From NCBI GenBank assembly GCA_030452775.1, contig JAKDLQ010000010.1:1-20815 (forward strand): DNA of 20,815 bases, in the 5' to 3' direction. How positions within the stretch are numbered: the stretch's first letter is position 1; the number at the start of each line of letters is the position of its first letter. A program made the position numbers and the translations under genes. This DNA is from Micrococcales bacterium. Its GTDB lineage: Bacteria > Actinomycetota > Actinomycetes > Actinomycetales > Dermatophilaceae. The notes below the pieces were generated by a model. That model saw only the letters and a program-made list of their open reading frames with translations, ran no database searches and had not been told where the DNA came from. Positions 15,363-20,815 of the stretch are shown here, piece by piece.

Positions 15363-15667
15363 GCGCCGCCGGCCCTGCTGGTGCCGCCGGCCCTGCTGGT
15401 GCCGCCGGCGTCCCCGAGCCTGCCGGGGCAACCGGCGAGCCGTCCGGTAGTCTTGCCCCCGGAAGCAAGGCCCGAGAATGATCGCTGGCAGATCCGAGTG
15501 GTCCTCACCACGTGACAACGAGGTGCCCGAGTATGTCGCCAAGCGACACTTCCGGCCGCAACAGGTCGGGGAAGCGCCGACAGTCCTACGTTCCTGCAGC
15601 TTTCCTGGTCTGAGGAACCCGAGTCCCGCATCAGCCCCGACATCGTTCCTGAAGGAGAATCAGTCCC
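15363..15667. other. 305-base intergenic spacer between host-like genes and the aminotransferase operon
   Basis: The spacer begins with an 18-base tandem repeat (15365-15410). It then contains a weak five-base hairpin CTTGC-N8-GCAAG (15452-15469) without a U-tract, and a possible -10 TAGTCT (15448-15453). No tRNA, coding frame with good codon use, or clear operator is seen in the remainder. It marks the left boundary of the CTG-rich block. Confidence 0.5.
15365..15410 (+). repeat. 18-base GC-rich tandem repeat, two and a half copies
   Basis: GCCGCCGGCCCTGCTGGT is present at 15365-15382 and 15383-15400, with a partial third copy (GCCGCCGGC) to 15409. It starts three bases after the amidohydrolase stop codon, so it is noncoding. 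Confidence 0.95.
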
Positions 15668-17032
15668 ATGCCCCACATCAACCTCGAGACCGGAATCCCC
15701 GGCCCCCGGAGCCTCGCCCTTCAGCAGCGGCGGGCAGCGGCGATCAGCAGCGCGCTGGGCCAGTCGAACGGCGTGGCGGTGCAGTCGGCGCACGGCTCGC
15801 TGGTGACCGACGTGGACGGCAACACCTTCATCGATCTGGCGGGCGCGATCGGCATGATGGTGGTGGGGCACAATCACCCTCGGGTGGTGAAGGCTGTCCA
15901 GGACCAGGCCGCCGAGCTGATCCACCCCAGCGCGCTCGTCGTCAACTTCGAGGCGTACCCGGCGCTGGCCGAGCGCCTCAACGCGCTGACGCCCGGTGAT
16001 TTTCCCAAGAAGACGCTGCTTGCCAACGGCGGCGCGGAAGCGGTCGAGAACGCCGTCAAGATCGCGCGGGCCTACACGGGTAGGCCGGGCGTCATGGTGT
16101 TCGAGGGCGGCTACCACGGACGCACCAACCTCACCATGAGCATGACGAGCAAGTACAGCCTCTTCAAGAAGGGGTTCGGCCCCTTCGCCGGGGAGGTGCA
16201 CCGTCTGCCCTTCCCCAACCTCTATCGCGCGCCGGAAGGACTCACGGGTGAGCAGTGGGTGGACTGGTGCTGCTGGAATCTGGAGAACGCGCTGACAGCG
16301 CAGGTCGACGGCTCGGATCTGGCCTGCATCGTCATCGAACCGGTGCTGGGGGAAGGTGGATTCGTGCCGGCACCTGCGAAGTTCCTGCGCAAGATCCGCG
16401 AGACGTGCGATCGTACGGGGGCCGTGATGGTCGCCGACGAGATTCAAAGCGGCAGCGGCCGCACCGGGCGGCTGTACGCCATCGAACACACGGACGTGGT
16501 GCCCGACCTGGTCGTCAGCGCCAAGGGCCTGGGAGCCGGGATGCCCATCAGCGCTGTGACGGGTCGCGCCGAGATCATGGACGCCCCGCATGTGGGCGGC
16601 GTGGGCAGCACCTACGGCGGCAGCCCCGTTGCGTGTGCCGCGGCGCTGGCCGTGCTGGACCTTCTGACCGAACCCGGCTTCCTGGAAGGGGCGCAGACTG
16701 TCGAGCGCGTGGTGCGCGAGGTGTGGGAGCCCCTGCGCGGCGAGCTGCCCATCGGGGATGTTCGCGGGGTCGGCGCGATGATGGCCGTGGAGTTCGTCAA
16801 GGACCCGGTGGCCCGGGTCCCTTGGATGGAACTGGTGGCCGCCGCCGTGCCGCTGGCCGTGCAGCGCGGCGTGCTGGTGATGCGCGCTGGCCTGTACTCC
16901 AACTGCCTGCGTTTCCTGCCCGCCCTCGACATCCCGGAAGACATGCTGCGCGAGGGCCTGACCGCCGCGGCGGACGCCGTGCGCGAGGCATACCAAGCGG
17001 CGAACGCGGTAGAGGAGGTCGTCCCCGCGTGA
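15668..17032 (+). CDS. Class-III PLP aminotransferase (GABA/omega-amine type)
   Basis: A 454-residue fold-type I PLP enzyme. GGAEAVENAVKIAR (121-134) binds phosphate, FEGGYHGRT (145-152) stacks on the cofactor, Asp257 in VADEIQSGSGRTG pairs with the PLP nitrogen, and Lys286 in VSAKGLGAGMPI carries the Schiff base. The family transfers an omega-amino group (GABA, 5-aminovalerate, ornithine, N-acetyl diamines) to a 2-oxo acid; some close relatives are amino-acid racemases/epimerases. GAAGGAG lies nine bases before ATG 15668. It heads an operon in which each following gene overlaps the previous stop by a GTGA or ATGA. Leucine is mostly CTG, unlike neighbours outside the block. GABA specificity is plausible but unproven. 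Confidence 0.88.
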   Translation: MPHINLETGIPGPRSLALQQRRAAAISSALGQSNGVAVQSAHGSLVTDVDGNTFIDLAGAIGMMVVGHNHPRVVKAVQDQAAELIHPSALVVNFEAYPALAERLNALTPGDFPKKTLLANGGAEAVENAVKIARAYTGRPGVMVFEGGYHGRTNLTMSMTSKYSLFKKGFGPFAGEVHRLPFPNLYRAPEGLTGEQWVDWCCWNLENALTAQVDGSDLACIVIEPVLGEGGFVPAPAKFLRKIRETCDRTGAVMVADEIQSGSGRTGRLYAIEHTDVVPDLVVSAKGLGAGMPISAVTGRAEIMDAPHVGGVGSTYGGSPVACAAALAVLDLLTEPGFLEGAQTVERVVREVWEPLRGELPIGDVRGVGAMMAVEFVKDPVARVPWMELVAAAVPLAVQRGVLVMRAGLYSNCLRFLPALDIPEDMLREGLTAAADAVREAYQAANAVEEVVPA

Positions 17033-17715
17033 CCTCTCCCTTGATCGGCCGTCCGGTCCTGGCCTCTCACACAGGTGGCCGCTACGTGGTGGTGCAGGCC
17101 CGCGCCGAGGACGCCCCGGCGTTGGAAGCCTTGCAACGTGTCTGCTTCCCCGATCTCAGCGAGGGCGAGATCGCTACCGCCGAGCACTTCCTCGCGCAGC
17201 AGTCGAACTTCCCCGAGGGGCAGCTCGCCGTGCTGGACACGGGCACCGGGCGGCTGGTGGCATCCAGCAGCGACCTGCGTCTGAAGATCGATTTCACCCA
17301 CTACGCGCACCCGTTCCTCGAAGAAACCGGCGACAACCTCTTCACCACCCACGACCCCGAAGGTGACTGGCTGTACGGAGCGGACATCAGCGTTGACCCC
17401 GAGGCGCGCGGGCAGGGCCTCGGCGCGCTGTTGTACGACGCGCGGCACGACCTGATCCGCCGCCTGAACCTCAAGGGCCACGTGGCCGGGGCGATGCCGA
17501 AGGGGTACGGGGCCGTCGCGGACCAGATACCGATCGAGCAGTACGTGCTGGCGGTGATACGCCGCGAGCGACGCGACCCGGTGCTGACCATGCAACTGGA
17601 GCGCGGCTACGGCGTCTGGGGCATCATCCCCGACTACCTGGACGACGACTCCTGCCGCGACCATGGCGTCTTCATCGTCTGGCGCAACCCTGACTACCAG
17701 GAAGAGGCGGGATGA
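17029..17715 (+). CDS. GNAT-family N-acetyltransferase
   Basis: A 228-residue acetyltransferase beginning at GTG 17029, whose GTGA overlaps the aminotransferase stop; AGGAGG lies about ten bases upstream. The acetyl-CoA site is in LYGADISVDPEARGQGLGALLYDARHDL (about 115-141), with the R-G-Q-G-L-G/A pyrophosphate loop. The N-terminal half (RAEDAPALEALQRVCFPDLS) is the usual GNAT strand-helix start. The C-terminus (IIPDYLDDDSCRDHGVFIVWRNP) matches a subgroup of larger GNATs often found with carbon-nitrogen hydrolases or aminotransferases. The acceptor is probably a primary amine made or used by the neighbouring enzymes (inference). Confidence 0.87.
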   Translation: MTSPLIGRPVLASHTGGRYVVVQARAEDAPALEALQRVCFPDLSEGEIATAEHFLAQQSNFPEGQLAVLDTGTGRLVASSSDLRLKIDFTHYAHPFLEETGDNLFTTHDPEGDWLYGADISVDPEARGQGLGALLYDARHDLIRRLNLKGHVAGAMPKGYGAVADQIPIEQYVLAVIRRERRDPVLTMQLERGYGVWGIIPDYLDDDSCRDHGVFIVWRNPDYQEEAG

Positions 17716-19265
17716 ACATGAAGGCTGCCGTCTACGCCGGCGGCCCGATCTATCCGCAGGCGGACGGGCGTGCGGTGGAGGCGCTGGCCGTGCGGGACGG
17801 GCGGGTGCTGCACGCCGGAACACTGGAGGATGCGCGGACGGCAGCCGGAACGCGAGCGCGGCTGCACGACCTCGGGGGCGTCACCCTGCTCCCCGGCCTG
17901 ACTGACGCCCACGTCCACGTCTGGAAGGTGGGCCAGCTCCGCACCACGATGCTCGATCTGCGCGAGACTGCCTCGCTCGACGACCTCGCCCGACAGGTGC
18001 GGCGGCGTCATGCCGAACTGCCCCCCGGCGCCTGGCTGTGGGGGCGCGGCTGGAACGAGATTCGGCTGGGGGCGGTCCCGGACCGGACACTGCTCGATAC
18101 TCTCGCTCCGGGGCGACCAGTCCTGCTCACCCGCACCTGTGCGCACATCCACGCGGTCAGCACGGCGGCCCTGCACCGCGCGAGTATCCACCCCGACACT
18201 CCGCCGCCGCCCGGCGGCGAGATCGACTACGAACTCGGGCGGCTGACCGAGACGGCTTATGGTCTGGTCTCCGGCGCGATGCCCGCCCCCTCGCAGGCGC
18301 AGTATGAGGAATGGATTCTGGCAGGGCTGGATGACCTGAAGGCCCTCGGCTTCACGGCGGTGACCGACGCGGCGGTGGACCCGCCTCTTCACGCCGCCTA
18401 CCTCGCGCTGGACGCGGCGGGCAGGCTTCCCATTCGCGTGAACCTGCTGTGCATCCGCCGCCCCGACGGGAGCACCGAGACGCTCCCCCTCCCCGAGAAG
18501 CACCTCTCGCCCCGGCTGCGCTGCGACAGCGTGAAGCTGTTCGGGGACGGCGGCCTCAGCGGCGCGACGGCGGCGGTCAGCGTGCCGTACCGGAACGTCG
18601 AGCCGCCCAGCCGGGGCGTGCTGCGCTTCGAGACCGAGGACCTCTACGAGCTCGTGCGCGAGACACACGTGGCGGGCTTCCGCGTCGGCGCGCACGCCAT
18701 CGGGGACGTGGCACTGGATCAGATCCTCGGCGTGTACGCGAGGCTTGAGCAGGAATACCCGCAGGGTCCCCGGCACCGCATCGAGCATTTCGGCCTGCCC
18801 TCTGCCGAACATCTGCGCCTGGCGCGTGAACTGCGTGTGATCGCGGTGCCACAACCCGTCTTCCTGCATGAGCTGCGTGCCAACTACGACCGCTTCATGC
18901 CCGCAGAGCTCGCCGGGCAGGTTTTCCCGCTCCGGGCCTACTTCGACGCGGGCTTGGACGTGGCATTTTCCAGCGACGGCCCCGTGGTGCGGGACCTGCG
19001 GCCCCTGGCGGGCGTGCAGGCGGCGGTGGCCGAACCCTACGTGCCGGGGATGGCGGTGACGCTGGCGCAGGCGCTCGGCGCGTACACCCGCGGCGGCGCG
19101 GTGGCGCACGGCGACGAGCACGAGCGCGGCAGCCTGGCCCCAGGTAACCTCGCCGATCTCACTGTCGTGGGTGGCGACCCGTTTCACACCGAGCCCCAAG
19201 ACCTGTCGGAGATCGCTGTGCGCGGCGCTGTCCTCGCGGGCGCCGTGGAAAGCGAGCTGGTATGA
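17712..19265 (+). CDS. YtcJ-like amidohydrolase (amidohydrolase 3 family)
   Basis: A 517-residue metal-dependent hydrolase. The binuclear-type site is complete: His67 and His69 in DAHVHVW, Lys275 in SVKLFGDGG (probable carboxylated bridge), His328 in GAHAIGD, His359 in RIEHFGLP and Asp422 in SSDGPV. The C-terminal GNLADLTVVGGDPF completes the beta-sandwich. Members hydrolyse amide-type C-N bonds, mostly of unassigned substrates. The ATG overlaps the GNAT stop (ATGA at 17712-17715), and its own stop overlaps the next ATG, so it is the third gene of a four-gene operon. No signal peptide, so cytosolic. A deacylase role after acetylation by the GNAT is a hypothesis. Confidence 0.88.
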   Translation: MNMKAAVYAGGPIYPQADGRAVEALAVRDGRVLHAGTLEDARTAAGTRARLHDLGGVTLLPGLTDAHVHVWKVGQLRTTMLDLRETASLDDLARQVRRRHAELPPGAWLWGRGWNEIRLGAVPDRTLLDTLAPGRPVLLTRTCAHIHAVSTAALHRASIHPDTPPPPGGEIDYELGRLTETAYGLVSGAMPAPSQAQYEEWILAGLDDLKALGFTAVTDAAVDPPLHAAYLALDAAGRLPIRVNLLCIRRPDGSTETLPLPEKHLSPRLRCDSVKLFGDGGLSGATAAVSVPYRNVEPPSRGVLRFETEDLYELVRETHVAGFRVGAHAIGDVALDQILGVYARLEQEYPQGPRHRIEHFGLPSAEHLRLARELRVIAVPQPVFLHELRANYDRFMPAELAGQVFPLRAYFDAGLDVAFSSDGPVVRDLRPLAGVQAAVAEPYVPGMAVTLAQALGAYTRGGAVAHGDEHERGSLAPGNLADLTVVGGDPFHTEPQDLSEIAVRGAVLAGAVESELV

Positions 19266-19372
19266 CCGCCGCGCAAGACGACCCCGTGACCCGCAGCCAG
19301 GCCTACTTCGGCGGGGACTGGCGCCATAGGCCGAAGACCTTCGAGGTCTCCACCACGGCACCCTACGCCGTG

Positions 19373-19396
19373 TCGGCGCCGCTCTCGGCGCCGCTC
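19373..19396 (+). repeat. 12-base tandem duplication at the suspected junction
   Basis: TCGGCGCCGCTC occurs twice in direct succession (19373-19384 and 19385-19396), right after the point where the aldehyde-dehydrogenase-like frame loses its identity. Confidence 0.9.
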
Positions 19397-19445
19397 GTGG
19401 CAGGATCGTTGTCAGCGCGGGGTGGCAGTCTCGGCTCAGAACCGC

Positions 19446-19472
19446 AGACAGGCAGGACCGGAGACAGGCAGG
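19446..19472 (+). repeat. 11-base direct repeat before the DUF2786 gene
   Basis: AGACAGGCAGG occurs at 19446-19456 and 19462-19472, offset by 16 bases; the second copy runs into the ribosome-binding region of the next gene. It may be a duplicated leader or protein-binding site. Confidence 0.85.
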
Positions 19473-19479
19473 TGGATCG

Positions 19480-20815
19480 ATGGGCAAGAACAACCGGGCA
19501 CGACGGCGGGCGAAGGCCGGAACGCGGCACAGGCACGCGGCATCCCGGCAGGGTGGGGCGCAGGGTAGCGGGCAGAGCTTCCGCCGATCCGACCCACCTC
19601 CAGGAGAGTCGGAGGAGATCGTCCGCTACCACGTGAGCCGGCTCATGGGCGATGCCTTCGTCGCCCTGGATGCCGGGCTCGGCGACCTCGTCGACGATGC
19701 GTCGTCGGCGATCGCGCAGCGGTGCTCGGAGACTCGGGGGCAGCGGGTGGTCGCCACCACCCTGGTCGGCGGGATGCTCGACGCGACGTCCGAGGCGTGG
19801 TCGCGCGGATGGCAGCCCGCAGACATCCATCGCTATGCGGGGCGCCGGCTCTCCGGCCCGGAGCAGTCGCTCGTCCTTGATGTCATGAGCGACGAGTTGA
19901 CCGGCTATGCGTCCTCGACCGTCGACCGGCGATGGCATGCCCAGATCGAGGAGCTGGAGGGCGGCGTCTGGTGGCCGGCCTCGCAGACCTGGCTGCACGC
20001 GCATCGAGAGCGCGGGGTCGACTGGACGACGCTCATCTCGAGGACGCTCGCGGTGCTGCACCTGCTCCTGGGGCTGCCCCGGCTCGAGTGCCTGACGCCG
20101 CTGCCCGGGACGGTCAAGCCGCCTGCCGTCGCCCCTGACGTCCGGGCCGCGACCGAAGGACCGGTGGTGGACGAGCGCATCCTCAGTCGGGTTCGACAGT
20201 TGCTCGCCAAGGCCGAGTCGACGACGTTCGAGGCAGAGGCCGAGACCTTCACGGCGGGCGCGCAGGCCCTGATGGCGCGGCACAGCATCGACGCGGCCCT
20301 CCTCGCTGCGGCCGACCCACACGGACATCGAGGCGAGGTAGCACCACACGGTCGACGGATCGGTATCGACAACCCGTATGACGGGCCCAAGGCGATGCTG
20401 CTCGACGCCGTGGCCTCGGCAAACCGGTGCCGGATGATCTGGAGTCGCGAGTTCGGCTTCGGCACGGTCGTCGGCTTCGAGGCCGATCTCGAGAGTGTCG
20501 AGGTGCTGTTCACGTCGCTGCTCGTGCAGGCGACGCGCGCCGTCACCAAGGCCGGATCCCGGACCGATGCCTACGGGCGCAGCCGGACCAGGTCGTTCCG
20601 GCACTCGTTCCTCATGTCCTTCGCCGGTCGCATCGGGGAGCGTCTCGAGCAGGTCACCGCCGAGGAGGTTCAGACCGCATCGGCGGCGGTCCGCTCCGGC
20701 GGGCAGGAGCTCGTCCCGCTCCTCGAGGCCCGCGCCGAGGAGGTGGACCGCACAGTCGAGGGGTGGTTCCCCACGCTGACGACCAAGCCCCTCGGGGCGG
20801 CGCGCGATGCCGAGG
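19480..20815 (+). CDS. DUF2786 domain protein (3' end beyond window)
   Basis: An ATG at 19480 with AGGTGG six bases upstream opens a frame that runs to the right edge (445 codons). The N-terminal 40 residues are strongly basic (MGKNNRARRRAKAGTRHRH), like a nucleic-acid-binding or disordered tail. A helical middle part (45-200) includes WWPASQTWLHAHRERG. ILSRVRQLLAKAESTTFEAEAETFTAGAQALMARHSID (about 234-271) is a clear DUF2786 domain. The remainder, with VVGFEADLESVEVLFTSLLVQA, is the region that usually follows this domain. DUF2786 proteins occur in bacteria and phages and have no settled function. CTC-rich leucine use puts it with the host-like genes. Confidence 0.85.
   Translation, partial: MGKNNRARRRAKAGTRHRHAASRQGGAQGSGQSFRRSDPPPGESEEIVRYHVSRLMGDAFVALDAGLGDLVDDASSAIAQRCSETRGQRVVATTLVGGMLDATSEAWSRGWQPADIHRYAGRRLSGPEQSLVLDVMSDELTGYASSTVDRRWHAQIEELEGGVWWPASQTWLHAHRERGVDWTTLISRTLAVLHLLLGLPRLECLTPLPGTVKPPAVAPDVRAATEGPVVDERILSRVRQLLAKAESTTFEAEAETFTAGAQALMARHSIDAALLAAADPHGHRGEVAPHGRRIGIDNPYDGPKAMLLDAVASANRCRMIWSREFGFGTVVGFEADLESVEVLFTSLLVQATRAVTKAGSRTDAYGRSRTRSFRHSFLMSFAGRIGERLEQVTAEEVQTASAAVRSGGQELVPLLEARAEEVDRTVEGWFPTLTTKPLGAARDAE

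Larger units (their letters stand above)
19262..19636 (+). pseudogene. Truncated start of a fourth operon gene, probably aldehyde dehydrogenase
   Basis: An ATG overlapping the amidohydrolase stop (ATGA) opens a frame beginning MTAAQDDPVTRSQAYFGGDWR, then HRPKTFEVST. The YFGGDW and TFEV blocks are spaced like the N-terminus of aldehyde dehydrogenases. After roughly residue 33 (near 19360) the frame becomes low-complexity Ser/Gly/Arg sequence, does not resemble any dehydrogenase, and runs into the next gene to a stop at 19634-19636. I read this as the 5' remnant of a gene cut by deletion or by the junction of an acquired segment. The identification rests on about 30 residues, so another family is possible. 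Confidence 0.5.

Noticed and set aside
15478..15999. 173-codon frame starting in the spacer before the aminotransferase
   Set aside because: It overlaps the aminotransferase in another frame, lacks a ribosome site and has no recognisable features.
15332..19493. Large minus-strand frames opposite the aminotransferase and YtcJ-like genes
   Set aside because: No recognisable motifs, whereas the plus-strand frames carry full catalytic sets and ATGA/GTGA overlaps.

Overview
The window is high-GC DNA with many GTG starts, several apparently leaderless genes and an ECF42-type sigma factor beside a DGPF protein. Together these point to an actinobacterium, probably a Micrococcales-type genome; the family cannot be fixed from sequence alone. 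I see no rRNA, tRNA, CRISPR array, integrase or transposase.

Region A (1-3446, minus strand) is a catabolic operon: an aldehyde dehydrogenase of the succinate-semialdehyde type, a ureohydrolase (agmatinase / guanidino-acid hydrolase family), and an APC amino-acid/amine permease that runs off the left edge. It reads as uptake of a guanidino compound or amine, removal of urea, and oxidation of the resulting semialdehyde. Region B (3726-9067, plus strand), divergent from A, holds two paralogous NylB-like (6-aminohexanoate-dimer hydrolase type) serine hydrolases on either side of an ATP-grasp ligase. They are followed by a C45-family Ntn hydrolase/acyltransferase with its own promoter and paired operator-like repeats. 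Amide making (ATP-grasp) and amide breaking (two NylB-like enzymes and C45) sit next to a guanidine/GABA-type catabolic operon. This is the most unusual assembly in the window.

Region C (9122-15362, plus strand) looks like ordinary host chromosome: a small hypothetical protein, a HAD phosphatase, an alpha/beta hydrolase, a DGPF/YCII protein with its ECF42 sigma factor (and a good match to an ECF42 promoter), a uracil-DNA-glycosylase-fold protein, and an overlapping amidohydrolase.

Region D (15668 to about 19360) is a tightly overlapping operon: class-III aminotransferase, GNAT acetyltransferase, YtcJ-like amidohydrolase, and the first few dozen codons of what looks like an aldehyde dehydrogenase, cut off at a junction. 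Its leucine codons are mostly CTG, whereas the genes on both sides favour CTC, so I infer an acquired block with a deleted right end. Its enzyme set would suit an acetylated-amine route (acetylate, transaminate, oxidise, deacylate). Region E (19480 to the right edge) is a DUF2786 protein, again with host-like codon use.
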